From positions 1-64,000 of the forward strand of contig NZ_FZNT01000010.1 in the NCBI RefSeq assembly GCF_900188235.1: a DNA stretch of 64,000 nt, in the 5' to 3' direction. This DNA is from Lutibacter agarilyticus (lineage in GTDB: Bacteria; Bacteroidota; Bacteroidia; Flavobacteriales; Flavobacteriaceae). Positions 16,212 through 25,122 of the stretch are shown piece after piece. The notes below the pieces were generated by a model. The model saw only the letters and a program-made list of their open reading frames with translations. It did no database searches and was not told the DNA's origin. Position numbers and translations under genes: made by a program. Positions within the stretch are counted from its first letter, which is position 1; the number at the start of each line of letters is the position of its first letter.

Positions 16212-16400
16212 TTAATCCCAAACAAATTTCCACGTTCTATCTGTTTGCCTTTTCCACACCGTATGAAACACGCCCTCAACTATATTTTTATGACAAACGC
16301 TGTCTATTGTTGTATAAACATATTTGCCATAGGTATATCCCATATCACCCGACAAAGCTACATCTTTTATAAATTCATCATTTTTTTTAAATATTGTATA
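16212..16400 (-). pseudogene. C-terminal remnant of an NTF2-like (DUF4440/SnoaL) protein
   Basis: On the minus strand a 62-codon open stretch without a start codon reads NDEFIKDVALSGDMGYTYG, continues through HTVWKRQTDRTWKFVWD and ends at TAA. SGDxGYTxGxY followed by VWKRQxDxxWKFVxD is the hallmark C-terminal half of DUF4440/NTF2-like proteins. The frame is closed upstream by TAA at 16403-16401 and no N-terminal half is present. It lies in the gap between the PAS kinase and the thiamine-binding-type gene and is probably decay of a once complete gene. Confidence 0.65.
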
Positions 16401-16421
16401 TTATAGAATTTAGATGTTCAT

Positions 16422-16429
16422 TACCTTTG
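16422..16429 (+). promoter_or_regulatory. Perfect -7 box
   Basis: TACCTTTG fits TAnnTTTG exactly and lies about 28 bases before the next ATG. No FNR-like site is found at the -40 position, so this looks like an ordinary promoter. Confidence 0.4.
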
Positions 16430-16456
16430 TAACTATAATTAATACCTTTTAAATTA

Positions 16457-16768
16457 ATGTCAGTACTATTAGAATTTGCCATGTTTCCAACCGATAAAGG
16501 GGAGAGCGTAAGTCCATACGTAAGTAAGATTATACAAATGATACGCGAAAATGGAGCTACATATCAACTTACACCAATGGGCACTATAATTGAGACCGAA
16601 ACAATGTCTGAAGCTTTAGCTATTGTTCAACAGTCTTATGATTTGTTGGAGCCAGATTGTGATAGAGTTTATGCATCACTTAAGTTTGATATTCGTAAGG
16701 GTAAAAGTCAATGCTTAACGCAGAAGATAATATCAGTAGAGAATATTATTGGTAAGGTAAATAAATAG
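16457..16768 (+). CDS. MTH1187/YkoF-type thiamine-binding family protein
   Basis: A 103-residue protein beginning SVLLEFAMFPTDKGESVSPYV, followed by GATYQLTPMGTIIETETMSEAL, which are the two family motifs of the MTH1187/UPF0045 (thiamine-binding) group: a ferredoxin-like fold in which the Pro-x-Asp and YxLTPMGTxxE segments line the ligand pocket. Members bind thiamine or related compounds; the cellular role is unclear. It has its own -7 box and appears to be a single-gene unit. Confidence 0.85.
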   Translation: MSVLLEFAMFPTDKGESVSPYVSKIIQMIRENGATYQLTPMGTIIETETMSEALAIVQQSYDLLEPDCDRVYASLKFDIRKGKSQCLTQKIISVENIIGKVNK

Positions 16769-16934
16769 AACATTTAAATTGTTGAAGCTAATTTTTCAAT
16801 ATAAAAAGTTTACTTTACAGTTTTGTTACGTTCTTATTTTTATAATAATTGATTAAGATAGGTTCAAATTTATCAATTGAATTATTAATGTTAAATTTAC
16901 ATTACCAAAATAGTTAATTATTAATCATTAGTTT

Positions 16935-17327
16935 ATGCCATACCAAGATGTTTTTGTTCTTTTCTGGGAGCAAGTAAAAGAGAGTTTTCAAGAAGGTAAC
17001 TTCGCTAAATTAACGATGGCAAAGACCATAGGTAAACCAAATTTGAGAAATATATTTGTTAGACCTGTCTATTCTGAAGATGACTTTAAAGTCTTAGTGA
17101 AATTGCGTTACAGGTCTAAAGAAACTGAGGATGAGGAGATGGAAATTCCACTAGAAGAGGCTTTTGTTTTTTTGAAAACGCATCTCAGAACATCTTTTTC
17201 ATCTGTTCTTTTATTTACTACGGCAAAGGATGTTACTTTCAAGATAAATAAAAAAGGCGCAGGAAGAATTACCGAGAATTCGCCTACATTTACGAACGTT
17301 ACGAAAGCTAAGAATGATTTAGAATAG
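16935..17327 (+). CDS. Hypothetical protein
   Basis: A 130-residue soluble protein starting PYQDVFVLFWEQVKESFQEG, with a central charged stretch (RYRSKETEDEEMEIPLEEAF) and a basic end. No signal peptide or membrane segment is present, and I do not recognise the family. The codon pattern and compact fold-like composition support a real gene. It stands alone between the thiamine-binding-type gene and the GntR regulator. Confidence 0.6.
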   Translation: MPYQDVFVLFWEQVKESFQEGNFAKLTMAKTIGKPNLRNIFVRPVYSEDDFKVLVKLRYRSKETEDEEMEIPLEEAFVFLKTHLRTSFSSVLLFTTAKDVTFKINKKGAGRITENSPTFTNVTKAKNDLE

Positions 17328-17675
17328 TTGACAATATTAGGAGAGCTATGTTATCAATGTTTGGCTATATATCATTAATTCCAGTTGAAAATAGTTTCCA
17401 GAAAACTAAATAATTTTCTTTTTTATTGCATAAAATAAAAGGGTGAATTTTTAGTTGAAAATCCATTTTATTAAGCAAGGTGTTGTGTAAACTATAAAAA
17501 TCTATTTTAATGGTATCTTGTGTTTGAGTATATTACAGATGATATAAGTTCAATTATAAGACCCGTTAAATCTTAAAAATAGTAGCATTTATTTTAAATG
17601 TTATGAGTAAAGAGTATTATTTAATATCTTTACCCTTTTATGAATTAAGCGCAAATCTCTTAACCAATATTCAAA
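17328..17675. other. Intergenic stretch without a recognised gene
   Basis: About 350 AT-rich bases before the GntR gene. I find no reading frame of note, no strong hairpin and no FNR-like palindrome. It should contain the promoter of the regulator. Confidence 0.5.
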
Positions 17676-18398
17676 ATGAATTTAGATATTATAACAAAAA
17701 ATGACAATCACGAAATTCAAAATTCTATTATTTCAAGAATAAGAGATTTAATAAATTTTAAAAACTTAGAACCTGGTGATAAATTACCTTCTGAAAGAAT
17801 GCTTTCAGATAGATTTGAAGTGTCTAGAACTAATGTTAGAGAGGCCATTCAAAAACTAGAATTTTACGGATTGTTAAAATCTATTCCACAAAGTGGAACA
17901 TTTGTTGCTAATATAGGGGTTGTAGCACTTAACGGAATGATTGATGAAATTTTAGGAATGGAAGACCCTAATTTTAGATCGTTAGTTGAAACAAGAATTT
18001 TATTAGAATTAAAAGCAGGTGGTTTAGCTGCTTCAAGAAGAACAAAAGAAGATTTAGTAAGATTGGAGTCTGCATTTATAGCGTATGAAGAAAAAGTTTT
18101 GAAAGGAGAGGATGCAATTCAAGAAGATTTGTTGTTTCACTTATGTATCGCAAGTGCTAGTGGAAATAGCACCTTAAATAAATTAATGTTAATTATTACA
18201 CCTGGTATTATGACCAACTTTGAGAAATACCATGTTTGTGACACTAATAAGGCAAATTTAGGAATAGAAGAACACAGAGCTATTTTTGAAGCAATTAAAA
18301 ATCAAGATCCTAAACAAACAAAAGCAAGATTGAAGATTCATTTTAATGAATTGTACCAATATTGCTATAGAGATGATAAAAATATTGAATTTGAATAG
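17676..18398 (+). CDS. FadR/GntR-family regulator with FCD domain
   Basis: A 240-residue regulator. The N-terminal winged helix has the GntR signature LEPGDKLPSERMLSDRFEVSRTNVREA followed by the wing LKSIPQSGTFVAN. The C-terminal all-helical FCD domain shows likely metal ligands: Asp and His in EDLLFHLCIAS, His in EEHRAIFEAI and His in LKIHFNEL. Such proteins usually sense carboxylates or sugar acids, and the operator is often near the regulated operon. No catabolic operon lies next to it here, so the target is unknown. A hairpin follows. Confidence 0.88.
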   Translation: MNLDIITKNDNHEIQNSIISRIRDLINFKNLEPGDKLPSERMLSDRFEVSRTNVREAIQKLEFYGLLKSIPQSGTFVANIGVVALNGMIDEILGMEDPNFRSLVETRILLELKAGGLAASRRTKEDLVRLESAFIAYEEKVLKGEDAIQEDLLFHLCIASASGNSTLNKLMLIITPGIMTNFEKYHVCDTNKANLGIEEHRAIFEAIKNQDPKQTKARLKIHFNELYQYCYRDDKNIEFE

Positions 18399-18440
18399 CA
18401 TATAAAAACACGATAATAGTTTTAATAAATTAAGATAAAA

Positions 18441-18475
18441 AAACTGCCCAACCTTTTTAACAGACCGAGCAGTTT
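18441..18475 (+). terminator. Possible terminator after the GntR gene
   Basis: AAACTGC and GCAGTTT pair across about 21 bases, with A-rich sequence before and T/A after. The stem is only 7 bp, so confidence is limited. Confidence 0.4.
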
Positions 18476-18610
18476 ATTAACCAAACTTATTTATGAAAAA
18501 CTTTTATTATACCACAAAGATATGCCACATGTTCAAGTTTTAATACGACACGGCTTGTCCGTATAAAATTAAATAAAAAAATTTTTCATAGTTAACTTAA
18601 AAAGTTAGTT

Positions 18611-19675
18611 TTATAACATTGCTCTTCGGTATTGTTGAGGCCATTCAATTGTATCTCCAAGTTTTTTTGCTGTATTTAAGGCAAAACGAGGATTTCTTAG
18701 CGCTTCTCTTGCAATAAGAATAAGATCGGCTTGTTCATTTTGTAAAATAGCCTCTGCTTGTTTCGCTTCAGTTATCAAACCAACAGCCCCAGTTTGTATG
18801 TTTGCCTCTTTTTTAATACGTTCTGAAAATGGCACTTGATAACCAGGTGCTACAGGAATTTTAGCATTGGCAACAGCACCACCCGAAGAACAATCAATTA
18901 AATCAACTCCTTCATTTTTAAGAATAGATGAAAGTTTAACAGATTCCACGATGTTCCAACCACCTTCAACCCAATCAGTAGCTGAAATACGTACAAATAA
19001 AGGCAATTCTTTTGGCCAAACTGTTTTTACAGCTGCAATAATTTCAAGTAACAAACGTATTCTGTTTTCAAAACTGCCACCATAATCATCAGTTCTAAGG
19101 TTGCTTAAAGGTGATAAAAATTGATGAATTAAATAACCATGAGCGGCGTGAATTTCAACCACTTTAAAGTCGGCTTGTAATGCTCGTAAGGCTGCTATTT
19201 TAAAATCGGAAATAACTTTTTCAATTCCTTGTTTATCTAGTGCTAATGGTGTTTTATCTGAAGTGCTAAAAGCAACAGGGGAAGGAGCAACCGTTGCCCA
19301 ACCGCCTTGGTTTTCCCTTAATAGTTTTCCACCATTCCAAGGTGTTGCAAACCCAGCTTTACGACCCGCATGTGCCAATTGTATTGCAGCGACCGAACCT
19401 TGCTGATCAATAAATGCATTGATTTTTTTCAACATTACTATATGTTCATCGTTATAAATACCAAGATCACCGTTAGAAATTCTTCCTTCAGGAGAAACAG
19501 CCGTTGCTTCTTGTATAATTAACCCAGCACCTCCAAGAGCAAAACTGCCCAAATGCACCAAATGAAAATCGTTAGCAAATCCATTTTCTGAGGAATACAT
19601 ACACATTGGGGAAATTGCAATGCGGTTTTTAAATGTGCTATTTTTTATGGTAAGTGGCGATAAAAGTTTAGACAT
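18611..19675 (-). CDS. namA: Old yellow enzyme, YqjM/NamA-type ene reductase
   Basis: A 354-residue FMN-dependent NADPH dehydrogenase of the thermophilic-like OYE class. RIAISPMCMYSS holds C25 and Y27, the pair that marks YqjM (C26/Y28). Substrate-binding histidines lie in EIHAAHGYLIHQFLSPLSN, and FMN contacts include ENRIRLLLEI and the terminal AREALRNPRFALNTA. It reduces activated double bonds; the physiological substrate is not known. The start MSKLLSPLTIKNS is used because the 44 residues ahead of it are not protein-like and cover the duplicated upstream region. Confidence 0.9.
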   Translation of the reverse strand: MSKLLSPLTIKNSTFKNRIAISPMCMYSSENGFANDFHLVHLGSFALGGAGLIIQEATAVSPEGRISNGDLGIYNDEHIVMLKKINAFIDQQGSVAAIQLAHAGRKAGFATPWNGGKLLRENQGGWATVAPSPVAFSTSDKTPLALDKQGIEKVISDFKIAALRALQADFKVVEIHAAHGYLIHQFLSPLSNLRTDDYGGSFENRIRLLLEIIAAVKTVWPKELPLFVRISATDWVEGGWNIVESVKLSSILKNEGVDLIDCSSGGAVANAKIPVAPGYQVPFSERIKKEANIQTGAVGLITEAKQAEAILQNEQADLILIAREALRNPRFALNTAKKLGDTIEWPQQYRRAML

Positions 19676-19746
19676 AATAGTAACGTTTAAATTTTTTAGT
19701 TGTAATGTGAATTTTATAAATGTACAATAAAAGTTTTTTCCAAAGA

Positions 19747-19852
19747 AATACACTAAATTTAAATCTTCAAAATTCCAGTAACAACAACTATTAAAATTAA
19801 AATACACTAAATTTAAACCTTCAAAATTCTAGATACAACAACTATTAAAATT
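19747..19852. repeat. 54-bp tandem duplication in a divergent promoter region
   Basis: Two 52-base copies (19747-19798 and 19801-19852), starting AATACACTAAATTTAAA and ending CTATTAAAATT, are offset by 54 bases and differ at only a few positions. They lie between the old yellow enzyme and the GNAT gene, and each copy contains TAAATTTA, like a -7 box, so the duplication may double a promoter. Confidence 0.85.
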
Positions 19853-19857
19853 GAAAT

Positions 19858-20373
19858 ATGATTGACATTGTTAAAGCAACAATTAACGATTGTGATTTAT
19901 TATCCAAAATAAGTAAACAATGCTTTATAGAATCTCACGGAAATAGTGCTTCAAAAGAAGATATTGAGTTTTTTACAGCTAAAAACTATAGTAAAGCTGC
20001 TTTTAACAATGAATTGCAGCATTCAGAAAATAAATATCATATTATTTATGTTGATAATGAATTAGCTGGGTATTCAAAAATAGTTTTTGATGTTCCTAAT
20101 GAAAATATTCAGGAACAACATGTAACAAAGTTGGATAGACTTTATTTGTTGAAGGCTTTTTATGGTCAAAATTTAGGTGTAAAATTACTTGATTTCAATA
20201 TAGCATTATCAAAAAGAAGTAATCAAAAAGGTGTTTGGTTGGCTGTTTGGGTAGAAAATGTTAGAGCTATTCATTTTTATAAAAAAATAGGATTTGAAAT
20301 TGTTGGCGCTTACAATTTTAAAATTTCTGAAACACACTCTAACCCAAATCATATTGTGTATTTAGAATATTAA
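19858..20373 (+). CDS. GNAT-family N-acetyltransferase
   Basis: A 171-residue single-domain acetyltransferase. It starts IVKATINDCDLLSKISKQCF; the acetyl-CoA segment reads LDRLYLLKAFYGQNLGVKLLDF, where Gln-x-x-Gly-x-Gly/Val is close to the usual QxxGxG, and the last motif is AVWVENVRAIHFYKKIGFEIVG. The substrate cannot be told. It begins five bases after the duplicated repeat and is divergent from the old yellow enzyme. Confidence 0.85.
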   Translation: MIDIVKATINDCDLLSKISKQCFIESHGNSASKEDIEFFTAKNYSKAAFNNELQHSENKYHIIYVDNELAGYSKIVFDVPNENIQEQHVTKLDRLYLLKAFYGQNLGVKLLDFNIALSKRSNQKGVWLAVWVENVRAIHFYKKIGFEIVGAYNFKISETHSNPNHIVYLEY

Positions 20374-20393
20374 TTAAATTATTACAGTAAAAA

Positions 20394-20825
20394 TTAATCC
20401 TTTTTTGAATACTTTTGAAGATAAACTTTTTGAACAACTGCGATTACAATGGCAGTTGACCATCCAAAAATTATAATTCCATTTGCAGCTTCAAAAGAAG
20501 CCAACAAACGGTAATTTTCACCTAACGTTATATCTCCATAACCAAGTGTTGTGAAGGTTACTAATGAAAAGTAAAAGGCAGGTTCAAACTTTTCAATAGC
20601 TCCAAGTACCATATAACCAAGCGCCCAAACTATAGACTCAATAATTATTGTGAAAAAAATAATTAACACCGTTATACTTACTAGATATTCTTTTGCTATT
20701 TTAAATCGTTTTTTACTGCTTTCAGTATATTTAATAGCTAAATACATTGTGTAACGTGTTGTTAACCCATGTAAAAAGGTTGTTATTAAAATTAGCAAGC
20801 ATCCAATAAAAATATTATTCCACAT
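20394..20825 (-). CDS. Two-helix potassium-type ion channel
   Basis: A 143-residue membrane protein. The selectivity filter is TTLGYGDITLG, preceded by the pore helix PAFYFSLVTF, with an outer helix before (VLIIFFTIIIESIVWALGYM) and an inner helix after (NGIIIFGWSTAIVIAVVQKVYL). An extra N-terminal hydrophobic segment is present. There is no regulatory domain. It follows the PCMD lipoprotein gene by 33 bases in the same direction. Confidence 0.85.
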   Translation of the reverse strand: MWNNIFIGCLLILITTFLHGLTTRYTMYLAIKYTESSKKRFKIAKEYLVSITVLIIFFTIIIESIVWALGYMVLGAIEKFEPAFYFSLVTFTTLGYGDITLGENYRLLASFEAANGIIIFGWSTAIVIAVVQKVYLQKYSKKD

Positions 20826-20858
20826 ATTTTAAAGGTATAAAAATGTTTTGAAATTTAT

Positions 20859-21938
20859 TTATTCTTCATAAATTAATTCAATAGCATCGATAACTAAATC
20901 GCTATCAACAGCACCTGCAAAATTAGCACCATCAAAACTTGAAGATGCTACAAAAGTAATATGTGTTGGTAAAATAAAAGTTGCAGAATCTGCACTTACA
21001 AAATTATAATCTATAGGTTTCATATATTCAGGAAAACTATTGTCTAATTCACCATATGTAAATTCGAATTCAAGCGAGGTTAAGTCTTCTTGTAAATCTT
21101 CACTTCTAAACCAAGCTGTAGCTAAACGTTCTATTTTACCTCCCAATCTTACTTCTAAAAGGGCATAAATATCACAAGCATCGCTATAACTAAGTATGTT
21201 ACCTTTTTTGTCCTTATTTTCTTCTCCCGGGCTATAAGCGTATTTTAATCGAATTTTTTCAGGACGCCCAGTAAATGGAGAGCCAAATTCTATTGCAGCT
21301 TGTGGGTTGCTTGGATCAATTTTATCAGGGTTAAATACACCAGTAAAAATGGAACCGGCTGAAATTGGAGCGCCAAATGTACCTGCTAGTTTACCATTAT
21401 CTAAGGTAATCATATGCGCTGCTAAATTGCCATTACCCAAATCTTTTGGTATGGTTGCTAGTTTGTTTAAAATTTGAGTTCCTGGATTACCAGTACCCCA
21501 AATAGTGTTTGAAGCACTTTCTCCAGGTTCAAAATAATCAGAAGCGGTTTTGTACCATAAATTTAAATTGGCATTATCTAGTTGAGGGTTAGCTGATGCA
21601 ACAAAAGCTCTAATGATCCAATTGTAAACTGTACCGTCTTCAGAAGTAACATGAATTATGGCATCTTCATTTAAATCAAGAGTAGCTCCAACCTCTTTAT
21701 CAGCAATTGCAAATGATGAAACTTCGAGGTTTTGTATGCTAATACTAGTTAAATCTACACCAGCAGGTATTTCAACAGTAACCAATAGGCTGTCAGTTGA
21801 AATTTTAGCATTTCCAGATTGATTACTAACTACAATTTGTTTTATATTTCCATAGATGGATTTACCAAAATAATCTTCTTTTACGCATGAAAAAAGCGTG
21901 GTGAATACAAGTAACAATATAACGGATATTTTTTTCAT
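20859..21938 (-). CDS. PCMD-domain lipoprotein
   Basis: A 359-residue lipoprotein (signal ILLLVFTTLFSC, Cys at 18). Residues about 30-110 form a beta domain with DLTSISIQNLEVSSFA and VTSEDGTVYNWIIRA, as in DUF4973/BACON-like lead domains. The larger part beginning LDNANLNLWYKTASDYFEPG matches the putative carbohydrate metabolism domain (PCMD), including NLAAHMITLDNG and the final FAGAVDSDLVIDAIELIYE. These surface proteins are common in Bacteroidota, but their ligand is not proven. It lies six bases behind the barrel protein gene. Confidence 0.8.
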   Translation of the reverse strand: MKKISVILLLVFTTLFSCVKEDYFGKSIYGNIKQIVVSNQSGNAKISTDSLLVTVEIPAGVDLTSISIQNLEVSSFAIADKEVGATLDLNEDAIIHVTSEDGTVYNWIIRAFVASANPQLDNANLNLWYKTASDYFEPGESASNTIWGTGNPGTQILNKLATIPKDLGNGNLAAHMITLDNGKLAGTFGAPISAGSIFTGVFNPDKIDPSNPQAAIEFGSPFTGRPEKIRLKYAYSPGEENKDKKGNILSYSDACDIYALLEVRLGGKIERLATAWFRSEDLQEDLTSLEFEFTYGELDNSFPEYMKPIDYNFVSADSATFILPTHITFVASSSFDGANFAGAVDSDLVIDAIELIYEE

Positions 21939-21944
21939 AGGTTG

Positions 21945-22718
21945 TTATTTTTTAGCTCCAAAATAATAGGCAAGTCCTAAATCAAGTGACAAGATATTTA
22001 TGTTAAAATCTACATTTTGCCGCACTTTACTTGATTCATCTATATCATTCGTTGTTTTTTCTGTTACATTTAGTTCGTAACCTAACACATTTAATTGTAC
22101 TTCAAATGCAAAGTTTTCCATGGCAAAAAATGTAATACCAGGACTTATTCCAACTCTAAAATTGTAATTTGTAGCATAGGATTTATTAATTTCATCAATA
22201 TTTTTAATATCTCTAGTTATGGTAGTGCTTTTTCCAAAAGTTAGCCCAAATTCTGAAAAGAAACTTAAGCGTTCATTAGCTGTAAGAGGAATAGAAGATC
22301 TAAAATTTGGCGTAATACCAAAACCTCTAGTAAATGAATTTGATTGTATAGTGTCTGGGTCACTAAAAGTTTCTCCTATAAATTTATCTTGGTAATAATT
22401 AAAATTGATGCCAACCATACCATAATCACCGGTATAATAGCCTCCTTTTAAATGAATATTATAATCGATTTTTTCACCATCAATTACCTCTTTTATAAGA
22501 TAGTCTACATTTTGTAATTTTTTATCCTCTAAAGCAAACGCAAAACCAATATAAATATTATTCTTTTTAAAAGGTTTAAAGTGGTTATTGTAATAGCTTG
22601 AGAGTAGTTCATAAGCTGTGTATGTACTATCTTTTTCTTCGGTCAATTTCTGAGCCAAAATTGTGTTGGTAGTAAGTACTAGAAAACTTAGAAGTAAGAT
22701 AACTTTTATCTTTTTCAT
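21945..22718 (-). CDS. Outer-membrane beta-barrel protein
   Basis: A 257-residue protein with a signal peptide (VILLLSFLVLTTNTILAQ) and alternating aromatic strands such as KGGYYTGDYGMVGINFNYY, FFSEFGLTFGKSTTI and the last strand ILSLDLGLAYYFGAKK, which ends in the aromatic pattern needed for barrel insertion. It is the first gene of a probable three-gene operon with the PCMD lipoprotein and the ion channel. Function is unknown. Confidence 0.75.
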   Translation of the reverse strand: MKKIKVILLLSFLVLTTNTILAQKLTEEKDSTYTAYELLSSYYNNHFKPFKKNNIYIGFAFALEDKKLQNVDYLIKEVIDGEKIDYNIHLKGGYYTGDYGMVGINFNYYQDKFIGETFSDPDTIQSNSFTRGFGITPNFRSSIPLTANERLSFFSEFGLTFGKSTTITRDIKNIDEINKSYATNYNFRVGISPGITFFAMENFAFEVQLNVLGYELNVTEKTTNDIDESSKVRQNVDFNINILSLDLGLAYYFGAKK

Positions 22719-22966
22719 ATAATAAAAAGGTTTTTATAGCTGTATTGTAAAGTTTTGGCTAAAGTATAAAATAAATATTCATACTTCTACGGATTAAAAT
22801 GGAAATTTAACATAAGGTGTAATTCAATATTATAAAAATGCATTCGTTCTTTTTTGAGCCTAAAGCACAATTAATATTTATTGACATAAGTTTATACAAA
22901 TCTTAAAAAAAAATTACATAATCATGAAGGATATTGTTAGTTTGTGTGTGATGTGTTAAATTTTTA

Positions 22967-23053
22967 GTGATAATCCTCATTTGTATTTTGATAATTCTCA
23001 TTTCCTTTTTTGAGAGATATCATTTTTTGTTAGCACTTAGATGAGTTACTTTG
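22967..23053 (+). promoter_or_regulatory. Three tandem FNR/CRP-like sites plus -7 box, site 10
   Basis: GTGATAATCCTCAT (22967-22980), TTGATAATTCTCAT (22988-23001) and TTGAGAGATATCAT (23010-23023) are 21 and 22 bp apart, all on one helix face. TTACTTTG (23046-23053) stands 33 bp from the last. The rest of the gap 22719-23135 shows nothing further. The predicted leader before the lipoprotein is about 80 bases. Confidence 0.65.
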
Positions 23054-23135
23054 ATATGTAATTAAAACAACTTCACCCACTTTCGCCCTTTTTTCACCCT
23101 TATTTTTTTATAGAGTATAAACATTAAAACAAACA

Positions 23136-24356
23136 ATGATGAAAGCAAAAAAAACATTTTTTAGGCTAGTTATACTTTCTCTTGTTCTTATTTTTTCGAA
23201 CTGTAGTGAGGATGGTATACTAACGGATGATCTAAACTCTGAATTGAGTGAAAAAAATGGAAAAAAAGTAGTAACTACTGATGAAACTACAGGAAACAAT
23301 TTATCATTCCCAGTAATATGGTCGGATGGAATTTCGAAAGATTTAAGAGGAACCCAAGGAGAGGTTTCTTTAACGGGTACTTGGTGGGGTGTTTGGGGTG
23401 AAGACCCAATTGATCCACAAGCACCATTGTATAGTTGTGGACCTTATATAGGGAATGTAAATCCTTGTAATGAGACTGAATTTAAAGCCTATATTCAAAA
23501 AGATGAACTTAATCAATGGCAAGCTTCTAATTGGGTAGCAGATGAGCCAGTATACGTTAGCTCAATTGATTGGGGTGATAATTTAGAATCTATTGATTGG
23601 AATCTTAAATCGCAGGTACGTGTAGAAACAGTGTTATATAAAGACTTAGATACACAAGTTACCGAATATGCTATGAGACACTGTTTTAGTTGGGGTGAAG
23701 ATGAAGTTCATGGACTACAAACGGATATGGGTAATGTACCAGTTGAAGGATTGGAAAATCAAGGAATGCAAGCAACTGTGTACACACCTAATGCAAGGTT
23801 AACCATTCAAAAATTTGAAGTTGATGATATAGAGGAGATTGAAGGGAAATTGAAATGGAATGCAGCAGAAGGTTGGACAGAATCGGAAGGACATTCAGGA
23901 ATAATAAATGATGAACCTTTATTTAATATGGTAATTAATGAAGCAAGTGACGGTCCAGGTTTTTACAATGCAGAAGTAAATGTAAAAGGTAAAGTGATTT
24001 ATGGATATACTTGGAATGTACGTAAAGATAATGAAGAGGATGGTTATTACCGAATTACATTTAGTTTTGATGAAACTGGTGGCCCTATATTAAACACGTT
24101 CTTTGATCAGTTTACCGAAATATTATTGGCAGAAGAAGAGGTAGAAATAACAACGTTATCTGATGATTCTGGAGATTCAGGAGAAGGTAATAGAGGTGGA
24201 GAAGGTATAATTGATGTAAGCAACAACTTAACCTATATGGATATTTTAATTACGCCTAAAACTACCGGTAACGGTGGTGGAGGTAATGGCGGCGGTGGAA
24301 ATGGTTCTGGCGGTGGAAGTGGCTCTGGCGGCGGATCAGGTAGTGGACATCATTAA
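23136..24356 (+). CDS. Large lipoprotein with Gly/Ser-rich tail
   Basis: A 406-residue lipoprotein (VILSLVLIFSNCSED). The body is acidic and Trp-rich (SLTGTWWGVWGEDPIDPQ, DWGDNLESIDWNLKS, HCFSWGEDEVHG) and is not a family I can name. The last 30 or so residues are low-complexity: GGGGNGGGGNGSGGGS and further Gly/Ser, closing with His-His. This tail recalls the Gly/Ser insert of the barrel protein encoded 1 kb downstream. The gene is controlled by the triple FNR-like promoter, so it should be among the most regulated genes here. Confidence 0.65.
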   Translation: MMKAKKTFFRLVILSLVLIFSNCSEDGILTDDLNSELSEKNGKKVVTTDETTGNNLSFPVIWSDGISKDLRGTQGEVSLTGTWWGVWGEDPIDPQAPLYSCGPYIGNVNPCNETEFKAYIQKDELNQWQASNWVADEPVYVSSIDWGDNLESIDWNLKSQVRVETVLYKDLDTQVTEYAMRHCFSWGEDEVHGLQTDMGNVPVEGLENQGMQATVYTPNARLTIQKFEVDDIEEIEGKLKWNAAEGWTESEGHSGIINDEPLFNMVINEASDGPGFYNAEVNVKGKVIYGYTWNVRKDNEEDGYYRITFSFDETGGPILNTFFDQFTEILLAEEEVEITTLSDDSGDSGEGNRGGEGIIDVSNNLTYMDILITPKTTGNGGGGNGGGGNGSGGGSGSGGGSGSGHH

Positions 24357-24361
24357 TTAAA

Positions 24362-24404
24362 AAAAATAAGCTCATGCTTCTTTATAAAAGATGGGCTTAT
24401 TTTT
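24362..24404 (+). terminator. Terminator hairpin
   Basis: AAAAATAAGC-T-CAT pairs with ATG-G-GCTTATTTTT across a 15-base loop, directly after the lipoprotein gene, with a T run at the end. Confidence 0.65.
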
Positions 24405-24455
24405 AACGACTCAAATAATTAAAATAATAGTACTAATAATTTAAAATTTTATAAT

Positions 24456-25115
24456 ATGAAAAAAGTATCATTTTTTTTAATTCTTATGGTTCTGGGAACT
24501 TTAGGATTAGTAGCACAAGACAAAGATCAAATTCAAGATCAGGATAGAGATCGTATCATGCTGGTTGATGGAGATGTTCTTCAAATAAGAGATCGAGATC
24601 AAATAAGATTGCATGATAAAATTACGTTGAATGACGGTACAGTTTTAAGTCCAGATGGTGCTTATGTAACAAAAGACCAAATACGGTTGCGTTTAAAAGA
24701 TGGTTCTTGTTTAGATAATGATGGTATTTATTATAGAAACGAATATCAATACCGCTATAAAGTACAACAAGAAAACAAAGGATTGTCACAAGCTCAAATT
24801 CAAGCCAGAAATCAAAATCGCTATATGGTTACAATGATCAATGGTGAAATGTATCAGATTAAAAATCAGTCACAAGAAAAACTTCAAAATCAATTAAGGT
24901 TAGGGAACGGAAGTACTGTAAACCCTGATGGTACTTACCAAGAGCGTAATAGAGAACGCACTAGACTTAAAGATGGTGAATGTTTAAATATGGATGGAGA
25001 AATGTATAAAAATGCATATACCTATCGAAAAATGAATGTTCAAAAAAACATGAAAATGAATAAAAATATGCCTAAAAAAAGCGTTCAAAAGCAAAGTGGT
25101 AAAAAAGGCAGTTAG
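24456..25115 (+). CDS. Secreted protein with two DUF6799-like repeats
   Basis: A 219-residue protein with a signal peptide (FFLILMVLGTLGLVAQ) followed by a charged Asp/Gln/Arg stretch. Two similar blocks follow, roughly 33-93 and 122-185: each reads MVxxxGxxxQIxx, then a LNDGTVLSPDGAYV-like line, then RLKDGSCLDNDGIYY-like line, ending in a Tyr/Arg segment. This is the DUF6799 pattern of Bacteroidota. The C-terminus is a Lys/Met/Asn-rich tail. Function is unknown. It lies between the two Gly/Ser-rich proteins. Confidence 0.7.
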   Translation: MKKVSFFLILMVLGTLGLVAQDKDQIQDQDRDRIMLVDGDVLQIRDRDQIRLHDKITLNDGTVLSPDGAYVTKDQIRLRLKDGSCLDNDGIYYRNEYQYRYKVQQENKGLSQAQIQARNQNRYMVTMINGEMYQIKNQSQEKLQNQLRLGNGSTVNPDGTYQERNRERTRLKDGECLNMDGEMYKNAYTYRKMNVQKNMKMNKNMPKKSVQKQSGKKGS

Positions 25116-25122
25116 CAAAAAC

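Noticed and set aside
19676..19807. Longer start for the old yellow enzyme
   Set aside because: The extra 44 residues are not conserved-looking, cover the duplicated promoter repeat, and the family starts at MSKLLSPLTI.
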